In this document: positions 56,376 to 64,000 of the stretch, one piece after another
How the letters are laid out: every line of letters starts with the position of its first letter
Numbering within the stretch: position 1 is the stretch's first letter
Assembly (NCBI GenBank): GCA_902798965.1
Contig: CADBYS010000022.1
Location: 1 to 64,000 of the forward strand
Reading direction: 5' to 3'
Source of the DNA: an uncultured Bacteroidales bacterium
Lineage (GTDB): Bacteria; Bacteroidota; Bacteroidia; Bacteroidales; Paludibacteraceae
DNA: 64,000 nt
The notes under the pieces: model-generated
The model's database searches: none
Seen by the model: only the letters and a program-made list of their open reading frames with translations
Told to the model about the DNA's origin: nothing
Made by a program: the position numbers and the translations under genes

Positions 56376-57260
56376 TCAGAACCACAGACCAAGTCCTATG
56401 GCACCGTTGAGTTTCTGCATATTGATCTTGTCGTCACCGGCAGCCCAGCTAAAGACTGTTTCTTTAGTCAGACCACAGGTGTTGAGCATACCTTGTCCGA
56501 ACAAGTTGATAGTGCAAGGACCAACTTCCCACTCTTTGTCAAGGCGAAGTGAGATGTTGTTCACTGCAAAGTTCTTGATATCCATCGCGTTAAGTGCCTC
56601 GTTCCATGAACCGATATTGTAGATTTCACTCTTCCACGGAGATATACCGATAGCAAAACTGAGCGTCATGTCGAGCGGCAGCGGCTGGTCGTACTTGGCT
56701 TCGATGTAGGTGGAGTACGCACGTTTGATTTCACCGTTTTCCTCTTTCAGATCATTGCCCGCTACCATGGTATTCCAGGTCACAGACAGGGGCACTTCGC
56801 AAATCGTACGCAGGTCAATACCCACCGTTACTTCTGTCTGGCTACCTCCGGCCATTGTGCCGTCGGACTGGATCTTGCCCCAGTTGAGGAAGTCGCCGCC
56901 ATCGCAATAATAATAGTGAGTTGCGCCGAGTACAAGGCCGTATATGTTGAACATTACATAGATATCCAACTCCGGAACAAAATAGGTATTCGGATTATAG
57001 TCATCCGTTTTAGGCAGTTTGGATACAAACTTCCAGTCAGAAGCACCGATATTTCCCCACGCTCCAACGCTTAGCGAAGTCTTTTCGCCTTCAAAACCGA
57101 CAGACAGATTCGGTTGCAGACTCAAACCGCCGTTATATTGTCCACGCCACAGATAGGCTGATACAACTTCTGCACCTGCCTCATAAGCAAATTCAACTTC
57201 TGCCTTTATTGTTGACGTCACCATCAGTAACGCCATGAAAACAATTCCAAATTTTTTCAT
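56376..57260 (-). CDS. Outer-membrane beta-barrel protein, paralogue A, 294 aa
   Basis: Signal peptide MKKFGIVFMALLMVTSTIKAE, then an antiparallel barrel that opens FAYEAGAEVVSAYLWRGQYNGGLSLQPNLSVGF; the motif YLWRG-x-x-x-GG resembles TorF-like or MipA-like small porins. Alternating hydrophobic/aromatic strands continue to the C-terminal residues AIGLGLWF, with terminal Phe expected for BAM insertion. The neighbour upstream (57349-58170) is clearly related (WRG-x-x-x-GGLSLQ, SVGAWGNIGASDW / NSWWNLGATDW), so this is a tandem duplication. Substrate unknown. It lies in a leftward set with apbE. Confidence 0.75.
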   Translation of the reverse strand: MKKFGIVFMALLMVTSTIKAEVEFAYEAGAEVVSAYLWRGQYNGGLSLQPNLSVGFEGEKTSLSVGAWGNIGASDWKFVSKLPKTDDYNPNTYFVPELDIYVMFNIYGLVLGATHYYYCDGGDFLNWGKIQSDGTMAGGSQTEVTVGIDLRTICEVPLSVTWNTMVAGNDLKEENGEIKRAYSTYIEAKYDQPLPLDMTLSFAIGISPWKSEIYNIGSWNEALNAMDIKNFAVNNISLRLDKEWEVGPCTINLFGQGMLNTCGLTKETVFSWAAGDDKINMQKLNGAIGLGLWF

Positions 57261-57348
57261 TCTTTTTAATGTAGTTTTTTTTAGTGGTCATTGGCCGTTA
57301 GCAGCTTGCCATTGACCGTTAAATATTATTTTTGTTATTTAATTTCAT

Positions 57349-58170
57349 TTAATTCCAACTTATTCCGGTGGTAATGTTCCACAAGGGCTCCATACTACTC
57401 GGATTGAACATAATGGTGCCACCCAGATTTACCCGGGTATGCTCCGCTACTTTCCACGACTTATTCAGCGCAACAGCCAGATTCACCACCGCGAACTGCT
57501 TCTGATAGCCTGTGTACAGACTTTTCCACGGCGTTAGTCCTATTGTTCCGCTCAGGGTCATGTCTTGCGGCAGCGAGTGATCGTACGCCACTTCGATATA
57601 CGTCGAATAGGCGCGTTTGAGCACTCCGTCGGATATGTATCCGTCCCTGCCCCACACACGTGTACACCACATCAGTCGCAGCGGCACTTGGTCGGATATG
57701 CGGTACTTTACTCTCCACTCGGTGGTTACTCCTCCGCCTCCGGGTTCATGGTTGCGCCAGTCGAAGTATTGCGACATCTTTCCGTCGGCATAGCGGTCGA
57801 AGTAATACATGTGCATAAACAAGATTGTCAACCCTTTGTAGCTATAGCCTATCGACATATCTACCTCAGGATTGAACCCTGTGAGCGATTTTCCGGCAGC
57901 ATCTTTACGTCCGTAATTCCAATCCGTTGCACCGAGGTTCCACCACGAGTTGAGGAAGAATCCCCGATAACTGACTTCCGCTTCTGCTTGCAGACTCAGC
58001 CCGCCGCAATACAATCCACGCCAAATGTAATTCGCATCCAGTTCAGCATGTGCATACCACGAAAAATCTTGTGCCTTAGCCGAATAGGTAAACAAAGAGA
58101 GCATTACTCCTACCACAAAGGGAAGAGTAAGCCCTCGTTGTTTATATTCCCCGTGATGCGAGGATAACAT
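57349..58170 (-). CDS. Outer-membrane beta-barrel protein, paralogue B, 273 aa
   Basis: Starts with an N-terminal extension (MLSSHHGEYKQRG) before a signal sequence LTLPFVVGVMLSLFTYSAKAQ. The barrel begins FSWYAHAELDANYIWRGLYCGGLSLQAEAEVSYRGFFLNSWWNLGATDW and ends PLWNITTGISWN. Shared blocks with the next gene include the R-A-Y-S-T-Y-I-E-[AV]-x-Y-D segment followed by LPxDMTLS and the segment I-G-[LI]-[ST]-P-W-K-S. The pair probably arose by gene duplication and may form related porins. A shorter start at the later Met (MLSLFTYS...) is less likely because it would cut the signal sequence. Confidence 0.75.
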   Translation of the reverse strand: MLSSHHGEYKQRGLTLPFVVGVMLSLFTYSAKAQDFSWYAHAELDANYIWRGLYCGGLSLQAEAEVSYRGFFLNSWWNLGATDWNYGRKDAAGKSLTGFNPEVDMSIGYSYKGLTILFMHMYYFDRYADGKMSQYFDWRNHEPGGGGVTTEWRVKYRISDQVPLRLMWCTRVWGRDGYISDGVLKRAYSTYIEVAYDHSLPQDMTLSGTIGLTPWKSLYTGYQKQFAVVNLAVALNKSWKVAEHTRVNLGGTIMFNPSSMEPLWNITTGISWN

Positions 58171-58183
58171 CTCCGATTAGTGA

Positions 58184-58432
58184 TTAGATGTTGTTTTTGG
58201 CCTCCCACGCGATGCGCAGAGCAACCTCCAAGATGCGGGTATCACCCAGCATCACTATACCTCCATCGGGCCCCGGCTCGATGTGATAACCTGCCTCAGG
58301 CGAACCACTACCATTGAAATAAGCGCGAACCTCATCGGCCTCTACGCCCAGTTCATTAGCAATCTTGTCCATACTGCCATGAGGCAAACTATCCTTCACT
58401 TCACGAAGACGGTTAAATGTTGTACGTGTCAT
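58184..58432 (-). CDS. Small putative DNA-binding protein, 82 aa
   Basis: MTRTTFNRLREVKDSLPHGSMDKIANELGVEADEVRAYFNG has the spacing of a helix-turn-helix (SMDKIANELGVEADEVRAYF). The second half (HIEPGPDGGIVMLGDTRILEVALRI) is a short beta part seen in a conserved Bacteroidales family of unknown function. Cytoplasmic, no signal peptide. It sits between nadD and the barrel genes; such genes often stay next to nadD/gmk in this order, so it is likely cotranscribed. Function not known. Confidence 0.75.
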   Translation of the reverse strand: MTRTTFNRLREVKDSLPHGSMDKIANELGVEADEVRAYFNGSGSPEAGYHIEPGPDGGIVMLGDTRILEVALRIAWEAKNNI

Positions 58433-58458
58433 ATTTTATTGTTTTTAAGTTATTTTTA

Positions 58459-59004
58459 TTATTTTTGTTTTGCCCGAAGTTCCGTGCTTGATATATCAAA
58501 CAGTGGCGCTTCACCAAGCAAATGTATCTCTGCATTTATCCCCTGTATCTGCTCCTCTATATGCAGCATTCCTTCTGCTCCCCTCGGATACACGTATATG
58601 GGATAATTCGCTTGTATGTAATCCCATTCCCGCCATTGGGTACGTTTGTCCCAATTATCTTGCCCGATCAGTAGGGCAAAACGATGTTCGGGATAGGATT
58701 GTTTTAGTTCGCGTAAGGTACGCGCTGTGTATGAGGGACGAGGTAAACCAAACTCAAAGTCGCTCACGCGTACGCGCGCTATACCTTCTATTATATTCTC
58801 TTGCTGCAGTCGCGCAATCTCTTGCCTGGCAGCCTGCAGCCGCTGCTGTTCATCAGCCAATATGCTACGTGGCTTGAGCGGGTTGTTCGGTGTTACCATC
58901 AGCCACACTTCATCCACCTCGGTGTGTGCCGCAACCCACGCTGCCAAGCCTGTATGCCCGAAATGCAGAGGGTTGAACGAACCGCCATAAACTGCCACTA
59001 ACAT
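58459..59004 (-). CDS. nadD: Nicotinate-nucleotide adenylyltransferase
   Basis: Makes deamido-NAD from nicotinate mononucleotide and ATP in the cytoplasm. The N-terminus MLVAVYGGSFNPLHFGHTGLAAW holds the nucleotidyltransferase motif GGSFNPxHxGH; VWLMVTPNNPLKP and the C-terminal IS-S-T-x-[IL]-R motif (DISSTELRAKQK) follow. 181 aa from ATG 59004. A start 18 nt upstream would add six residues encoded by a duplicated piece of gmk sequence, so the ATG at the conserved motif is preferred. Directly downstream of gmk. Confidence 0.94.
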   Translation of the reverse strand: MLVAVYGGSFNPLHFGHTGLAAWVAAHTEVDEVWLMVTPNNPLKPRSILADEQQRLQAARQEIARLQQENIIEGIARVRVSDFEFGLPRPSYTARTLRELKQSYPEHRFALLIGQDNWDKRTQWREWDYIQANYPIYVYPRGAEGMLHIEEQIQGINAEIHLLGEAPLFDISSTELRAKQK

Positions 59005-59018
59005 TGCTCTATCACTCT

Positions 59019-59074
59019 CCAATGAACGCTGTTATTTTTTATGCTACTGCAATCACCTTATCCAATGAACGCTG
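59019..59074. repeat. Duplicated 3' end of gmk in the gmk-nadD gap
   Basis: CCAATGAACGCTG(C/T)TAT occurs at 59062-59078, where it encodes the last residues of gmk (IAAFIG), and again at 59019-59035 in the gap. The second copy has one mismatch in 17 bases. Confidence 0.75.
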
Positions 59075-59612
59075 CTATCTCCTTATCCAAGGCCTGCTTG
59101 GTAAGATTCAGATCGTCGTTCACCAGTATGGTATCGAACAGCGGCGCATCAGCCATTTCTATCTCGGCTTTAGCCAAACGCTCTTCGATCTTCTCCGGCG
59201 AATCCGTACCGCGGTTAGTCAGACGCTCACGGAGTATATCAAGCGACGGGGGAGCGATGAAGATGGAACGGGCTTTATCGCCAAACAAACGTTTGATATT
59301 GATTCCACCTTTCACATCAATGTCGAATACCACATGGTGTCCGGCACTCTCAATGCGGTCAATCTCTGAGCGCAAGGTCCCATAGTACGTACCATGGTAT
59401 ACCTGCTCGTACTCCACAAAAGCGTCTTGCTTGATCAGCTCTTCAAAACGCTCACGGGTGATAAAGTAATACTCCTTACCATCCTGCTCCTTACCACGTG
59501 GCGCACGGGTAGTAGCACTGATACTTAGCTCCATATCTTGACGCGTATCAAGAAGGTGTTGCACCAGTGTTGACTTACCGGAACCGCTCGGGGCGGAAAA
59601 GATTAGAATCAT
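59058..59612 (-). CDS. gmk: Guanylate kinase
   Basis: Phosphorylates GMP to GDP. 184 aa with the P-loop IFSAPSGSGKSTLVQHLL (residues 4-21), GMP-binding region ISATTRAPRGKEQDGKEYYFITRERFEELI, YGTLRSEIDRI, and the lid RLTNRGTDSPEKIEERLAKAEIEM. Complete and of normal length. The start ATG 59612 directly precedes the P-loop strand (MILIFSAPSG). The gene is followed by nadD in the same direction, the usual Bacteroidota order. Confidence 0.95.
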   Translation of the reverse strand: MILIFSAPSGSGKSTLVQHLLDTRQDMELSISATTRAPRGKEQDGKEYYFITRERFEELIKQDAFVEYEQVYHGTYYGTLRSEIDRIESAGHHVVFDIDVKGGINIKRLFGDKARSIFIAPPSLDILRERLTNRGTDSPEKIEERLAKAEIEMADAPLFDTILVNDDLNLTKQALDKEIAAFIG

Positions 59613-59663
59613 AAGCTACGAAATCTGATGATTAATTCCAAGATTTGTTCGTATACACCACGA

Positions 59664-60794
59664 TTAGTTCGTCAGCATGTCGCACAAACATTGCTTCCGG
59701 AATTTACCTTGCTTACGGAAAATATTGCCGTCATCCAACGGAACACTCCACAAACTGACTGAGAGGCGAATACCTACGGCTGCACGATTGAACTTCTTGA
59801 CTATTGCATTACCTTGCGAATAGTCCTGATCGGTTTGCTTGAGGTACACGCTCATACCATCCGCACGGTTGGTCTCCAACACAGAGTTGTAGCCGCGCGA
59901 GAACGAATAATCCATCGATGCAGTAGATGAGGGATCACTCATGTCCGGCTCATGTATATTCCACTGCAACAGCGTGTTATGGTAAGCCGTCGGCTTATGT
60001 CCCCACGGATCGAACTCTGCGTATATACCTATGGCAAAGTCGGTATTGTCGCCCACCTTGAAACTGTAGTTGAGGTCGATGATCGGGTTCAGATACCACA
60101 GACGCATCGAACTACGCTGCAACTTGCGGAACTCCACACGCTCATTTGCCCGAGGACCTGCTGCAAAATATGCCGCCGAGCGCCCTTCCGGAGTTAGAGG
60201 CTCGCCGGTGGAAGGATCAATATCTCCGTCGTTTGCGTTGACAGGAACATCGGTATCAGGGAAGTACAGCGACAAGTTTGCATTCTTGATGCGCTGCCAA
60301 TAGTATCCCATGATGGGATACTCGGCACGAACACCTAAGAACATGCTGAAGTTGCCGAAGTACAAGCCTAACTGCAACGGAACTGAAGCGATAAGCATCG
60401 CTTGCGTCTCTGTAAACCGACCTATCTGATAGTTTACATTAACCAACATATTATCGGGTTCCTCCACACGCGGCATAATATAACTGTCGGCATAGCTGTA
60501 AGCCGGATTACCCGGGTTAACTCCTAAAAATGTACTTCCGGCGACCTCCACGCCTAAACCTACACGCCAACCTACATAGTACGATGAGCGATACTTGTAC
60601 GAGAAATCTACGCCTAAGTTCCCGTTAGGCATGAACTTCCCGTAGTCGGAGGTATAAAGCAGAGCGTTAGCACCTACTCTTGCAGAAAACTCAAAAGCGT
60701 GTTGTGCTCTCGTTATTTGCACGCCAAGCAAGGCTACGCATAACAGCAATGCTATGCGCAACCCTACTCGTCGTGTTGATAATTTTTTTACCAT
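59664..60794 (-). CDS. Outer-membrane beta-barrel protein (PorT-like/DUF type), 376 aa
   Basis: A signal peptide (VGLRIALLLCVALLGVQITRAQ, residues about 9-30) precedes an OmpA-like or PorT-like barrel: HAFEFSARVGANALLYTSDYGKFMPNGNLGVDFSYKYRSSYYVGWRVGLGVEVAGS. Periodic strands continue; two longer loops (about residues 165-205 and 285-310) are rich in Asp/Pro/Ser. The end (VGIRLSVSLWSVPLDDGNIFRKQGKFRKQCLCDMLTN) goes past the last strand, an unusual C-terminus for a barrel. The start ATG 60794 is chosen for the signal peptide; it overlaps the nifJ stop by 7 nt, hinting at cotranscription. Function unknown. Confidence 0.7.
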   Translation of the reverse strand: MVKKLSTRRVGLRIALLLCVALLGVQITRAQHAFEFSARVGANALLYTSDYGKFMPNGNLGVDFSYKYRSSYYVGWRVGLGVEVAGSTFLGVNPGNPAYSYADSYIMPRVEEPDNMLVNVNYQIGRFTETQAMLIASVPLQLGLYFGNFSMFLGVRAEYPIMGYYWQRIKNANLSLYFPDTDVPVNANDGDIDPSTGEPLTPEGRSAAYFAAGPRANERVEFRKLQRSSMRLWYLNPIIDLNYSFKVGDNTDFAIGIYAEFDPWGHKPTAYHNTLLQWNIHEPDMSDPSSTASMDYSFSRGYNSVLETNRADGMSVYLKQTDQDYSQGNAIVKKFNRAAVGIRLSVSLWSVPLDDGNIFRKQGKFRKQCLCDMLTN

Positions 60795-63700
60795 TGTGTT
60801 GATAACATTCGTTGATAACTCTTGTAGCGCCATTGAGCATTCTCCTTGGCGGCATTGAACAGTTCGTCAGCCTCTTTCGGATATTGCTTCATTACGCTCG
60901 CGAAACGAACCTCTCCCTTGAGATAGTCAACAAACTTATCCCATTGAGGTTCTTTCGAATCATATTGGAACGGGTTCTTGCCCTCAGCTTCCAACATCGG
61001 GTTGTAACGCCACAGGTGCCAGTAGCCGCACTCTACAGCCTTGGCTTCCTCAGCCTGGCTCTTGCCCATACCTGCCTTCAAGCCGTGGTTGATACACGGA
61101 GCGTAAGCGATGATGAGCGAAGGTCCGGGATAAGCCTCTGCCTCACGGATAGCCTTCAGAGTCTGAGCCTGGTCAGCACCCATAGCGATCTGTGCTACAT
61201 ATACATAGCCGTAGGTGGTAGCAATCATACCAAGGTCTTTCTTACGTACGCGCTTACCGGAAGCAGCAAACTTGGCGATAGCGCCGATAGGCGTAGCTTT
61301 CGAAGCCTGACCACCGGTGTTCGAGTAAACCTCGGTATCCAGTACCAGAATGTTCACATCCTCGCCCGAAGCGATCACATGATCCAATCCGCCGTAACCG
61401 ATGTCGTACGAAGCACCGTCACCACCGATGATCCACTGGCTGCGTTTAACAATATGATCTTTGTATTTCAAGATCTCCTTGCAATCGTCACATCCGCAAG
61501 CCTCCATGGCCTTAACCATCGGCTCGTACAGACGTTTGGTAACTTCTGCGCTGTTCTTGTTCTCAATCCACTCTTTGAACATAGCTTTCAGTTCGTCAGA
61601 GCACTTCTCGCACTCCTGAGCCTTGGTCATGAGGATGACAAGACGCTCTTTGATCTTCTTGTGAGCGATCTGCATACCCAGACCGTACTCGCAGAAGTCC
61701 TCGAACAGCGAGTTCGACCAAGCGGGTCCGTGACCCTTCTCGTTCGTGGTATAAGGAGTAGAAGGTACAGAACCGGAGTAGATGGACGTACAACCTGTTG
61801 CGTTGGCAGCAATCTCACGGTCGCCAAAGAGTTGGCTGATGAGCTTCAAGTACGGAGTCTCACCGCAACCCGAGCAAGCACCCGAGAACTCGAACAGCGG
61901 CGTAGCGAACTGCGAGTTCTTAACGTTAGCCTGGATATCTACCAAGTCTTGTTTGCTCTTTACCTTGTCGGCGCAGTACAGCCAGTTCTCAGCCTCTGCC
62001 TCTTGTCCCTCAAGCGGAACCATGCTCAGAGCCTTGCCTGTCTTCGGATTACCCGGACATACATCCACGCAGTTACCGCAACCGAGGCAGTCCATGACGC
62101 CAACCTGAATGCGGAAGTGCATTCCCTTCATGCTGGCCGGAGCCTTAATCTCGATGGTAGCAGCATTGAAGCCCTTCTTCTCTTCCTCGTCAAGTACGAA
62201 CGGACGCAGACAAGCGTGAGGACAAACGTACGCACACTTGTTACACTGGATACAGTTCTCGGGATTCCATACGGGAACGAACGCCGAAACGCCACGTTTC
62301 TCGAACTTGGCAGTGCCCGAAGGCCATGTGCCGTCAGCTACCTCCTTGAAGGCGCTTACAGGCAGCAGGTCACCGTCTTGTGCATTGATCGGACGAACTA
62401 CTTTGTTCACAAACTCTGTGCCGTCCTTCGGAGCAACAACATCAGCTGCTGCGTCGAGTTTCGACCAAGCCGGATCGATAGCCAGCTCTTTGTACTCACC
62501 GCCGCGATCCACAGCTGCGTAGTTCTTGTTTACAACATCCTCACCCTTCTTGCCATAGGACTTAACGATGAAGTGCTTCATCTCCTCAACGGCTTTCTCT
62601 ACAGGTATAACGCCCGTGATGCGGAAGAAGGCGGATTGCAGAATCGTGTTCGTGCGGTTGCCCAAACCGATCTCCTGAGCAATCTTCGTGGCGTTGATAT
62701 AGTAAACCTTGATCTCGTTGTCGGCAAAGTATTTCTTTACCTTGTTCGGCATGAACTTGGCGAGTTCCTCACCTTCGTAGATGGTGTTAAGCAGGAACGT
62801 GCCACCTTTTTGTAATCCGCGCGTTACGTCGTACATGTGCAGGTACGCCTGTACGTGACACGCGACAAAATTAGGTGTCGTTACCAGATATGTCGAGTGA
62901 ATGGGCTCGTCGCCGAAGCGCAAGTGCGAGCAGGTGAAACCACCCGACTTCTTGGAGTCGTACGAGAAGTAAGCCTGGCAGTATTTGTCGGTCGTGTCGC
63001 CGATGATCTTTACGGAGTTCTTGTTAGCACCTACCGTACCGTCAGCGCCCAGACCGTAGAACTTAGCCTGGAAGAGTGATGCATCACCCATGGCAACCTC
63101 TTCACCAACCGGCAGAGAGGTGAACGTTACGTCGTCAACTATACCTACCGTGAAGTGGTTCTTGGGTTTCGGCAGAGCGAGGTTCTCGAATACTGCCAAC
63201 ATCTGTGCCGGCGTGGTATCGTTCGAACCCAAACCGTAACGACCGCCCACAACGAGCAAATCTTGCATACCGAGTTCGCTCAAGGCATCCTTTACGTCCA
63301 GATACAACGGTTCGCCGTTAGCACCCGGCTCTTTCGTACGGTCAAGTACGCAGATACGTTTAACCTTAGCGGGCAGAGCCTCTTTCAAGAACTTAAGGCT
63401 GAACGGACGATACAGGTGAACATTGATCATACCGAGTTTCTTACCCTTGGCAGCCTCGTAGTCGATGACCTCGCGGATAGCCTCGCAAGCCGAACCCATA
63501 CAGATGATGATGTTCTCGGCATCCTTGTCGCCATAGTACGAGAACGGACGGTACTTACGACCGGTGATCTCGCTGATCTTATCCATATAGTCGCTAACGA
63601 TATCCTCAACGCCGTTGTACCAGCTGTTGCAAGCCTCACGGTGGGTAAAGAATACGTCAGGATTCTCAGCCATACCGCGCATTACAGGACGCATTGGCGA

Positions 63701-64000
63701 CAGAGCACGCTCGCGGAACTCCTGAAGAGCTTTCATATCAACGAGCGGACGCAAGTCTTCCATATCCACTACTTCCACCTTCTGGTACTCGTGCGAAGTA
63801 CGGAAACCGTCGAAGAAGTTCAGGAACGGCACGCGGCTCTTGATGGTAGCCAGGTGAGCAACACCTGCCAGATCCATTACTTCCTGTACACTACCCTCAG
63901 CCAGCATAGCAAAACCTGTCTGACGGCAAGCCATAACGTCTTGATGGTCACCGAAGATACACAGCACGTGGCTGGCCAGCGTACGAGCCGATACATGGAA
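60788..64000 (-). CDS. nifJ: Pyruvate:ferredoxin (flavodoxin) oxidoreductase, 5' end outside the window
   Basis: Single-chain PFOR that oxidises pyruvate to acetyl-CoA and reduces ferredoxin, central to anaerobic fermentation. About 1071 codons are present; roughly 115 N-terminal residues of a normal 1180-1190-residue enzyme lie beyond the window edge. Seen in order: IFGDHQDVMACRQTGFAMLAEGS (domain I), GSACEAIREVIDYEAAKGKKLGMINVHLYRPFS (domain II), PVGEEVAMGDASLFQAKFYGLGADGTVGANKNS (gamma domain), two ferredoxin motifs CIQCNKCAYVCPHAC and CLGCGNCVDVCPGNP, a third cluster Cys pair (CSGCGETPY), and TPP-binding GGDGASYDIGYGGLDHVI with YSNTGGQ. A sign of strict anaerobic metabolism. The 3' end overlaps the start of the barrel gene. 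Confidence 0.96.
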   Translation of the reverse strand, partial: FHVSARTLASHVLCIFGDHQDVMACRQTGFAMLAEGSVQEVMDLAGVAHLATIKSRVPFLNFFDGFRTSHEYQKVEVVDMEDLRPLVDMKALQEFRERALSPMRPVMRGMAENPDVFFTHREACNSWYNGVEDIVSDYMDKISEITGRKYRPFSYYGDKDAENIIICMGSACEAIREVIDYEAAKGKKLGMINVHLYRPFSLKFLKEALPAKVKRICVLDRTKEPGANGEPLYLDVKDALSELGMQDLLVVGGRYGLGSNDTTPAQMLAVFENLALPKPKNHFTVGIVDDVTFTSLPVGEEVAMGDASLFQAKFYGLGADGTVGANKNSVKIIGDTTDKYCQAYFSYDSKKSGGFTCSHLRFGDEPIHSTYLVTTPNFVACHVQAYLHMYDVTRGLQKGGTFLLNTIYEGEELAKFMPNKVKKYFADNEIKVYYINATKIAQEIGLGNRTNTILQSAFFRITGVIPVEKAVEEMKHFIVKSYGKKGEDVVNKNYAAVDRGGEYKELAIDPAWSKLDAAADVVAPKDGTEFVNKVVRPINAQDGDLLPVSAFKEVADGTWPSGTAKFEKRGVSAFVPVWNPENCIQCNKCAYVCPHACLRPFVLDEEEKKGFNAATIEIKAPASMKGMHFRIQVGVMDCLGCGNCVDVCPGNPKTGKALSMVPLEGQEAEAENWLYCADKVKSKQDLVDIQANVKNSQFATPLFEFSGACSGCGETPYLKLISQLFGDREIAANATGCTSIYSGSVPSTPYTTNEKGHGPAWSNSLFEDFCEYGLGMQIAHKKIKERLVILMTKAQECEKCSDELKAMFKEWIENKNSAEVTKRLYEPMVKAMEACGCDDCKEILKYKDHIVKRSQWIIGGDGASYDIGYGGLDHVIASGEDVNILVLDTEVYSNTGGQASKATPIGAIAKFAASGKRVRKKDLGMIATTYGYVYVAQIAMGADQAQTLKAIREAEAYPGPSLIIAYAPCINHGLKAGMGKSQAEEAKAVECGYWHLWRYNPMLEAEGKNPFQYDSKEPQWDKFVDYLKGEVRFASVMKQYPKEADELFNAAKENAQWRYKSYQRMLSTQW

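Noticed and set aside
60812-62815. A 667-codon open frame antisense to nifJ
   Set aside because: Its product (rich in Leu, Val, His, Arg) is the mirror of the highly biased nifJ coding strand; nifJ is unquestionable and the antisense frame has no domain.
1-64000. tRNA and rRNA genes
   Set aside because: I looked for TTCGA-type arms and acceptor pairs in the gaps and for rRNA core sequences and saw none; the only structural RNA recognised is RNase P RNA.

Overview
The window looks like the chromosome of an uncultured member of Bacteroidales (Bacteroidota), probably a gut or rumen lineage. Evidence: several promoters match the Bacteroidota pattern TTG-N20-TAnnTTTG exactly, Shine-Dalgarno sequences are mostly absent, and the gene families are typical of the phylum (SusA-like GH13 amylase, DUF4837 lipoprotein, HU-LysM protein, UvrA2-type UvrA, MGDG-synthase-like glycosyltransferase, many outer-membrane barrels, pyruvate:ferredoxin oxidoreductase). 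I cannot name genus or species.

Layout. 0-5 kb (+): small lipoprotein, two membrane proteins, rimO, an HU protein and a membrane-anchored HU-LysM protein. 5-10 kb (+): uvrA and an ABC-F ATPase. 9.8-15.1 kb (+): an overlapping five-gene set (polysaccharide deacetylase-like, GT4, HAD, UbiA-like, EptA-like transferase) that looks like a surface glycolipid pathway. 15-22.5 kb (+): cysteine desulfidase-like UPF0597 enzyme, prfB, rnpB RNA, YihY protein, periplasmic GH13, rlmN. 22.5-34 kb (-): ribF, acyltransferase, infB-nusA-rimP, a D15/BamA-type barrel, DUF819 and PlsC proteins. 34.1-45.3 kb: an accessory island, A+T-richer over much of its length. 45.5-64 kb (-): two ABC-2 permeases, galE, a nucleotidyltransferase, YitT, aspartokinase, ribH, a TPR protein, a glycosyltransferase, DUF4837, apbE, two paralogous barrels, nadD, gmk, another barrel and most of nifJ.

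The island is the most unusual gene region. A diverged inverted repeat (34104-34157 against 45259-45312, about 44 of 54 positions matching) brackets it. Inside are an IS66-type TnpA remnant, a small membrane protein, a putative two-gene ATPase/effector unit, a DprA-like plus HAD-ComF-like pair, a WYL regulator with a DUF4062/HATPase protein, and a broken Schlafen-type gene. The ATPase operon and the DprA/ComF operon carry almost identical 40-bp promoters with a perfect 8-bp inverted repeat, so the four genes are probably one co-regulated conflict or defence system. About 0.75 kb of non-coding DNA at its right end holds five different kinds of ordered repeat.

The second striking property is genome-wide. 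Short tandem repeats (chiefly the heptamer GTCGAAA/GTCAAAA, plus 14-, 16/17- and 29-nt units and palindromic spacers) fill intergenic gaps and also sit in frame inside conserved housekeeping genes: rimO, the ABC-F gene, the UPF0597 gene, rlmN and ribF. They also supply the C-terminal tail and stop codon of the aspartokinase gene. The five heptamer-bearing genes all read the array in the same orientation.
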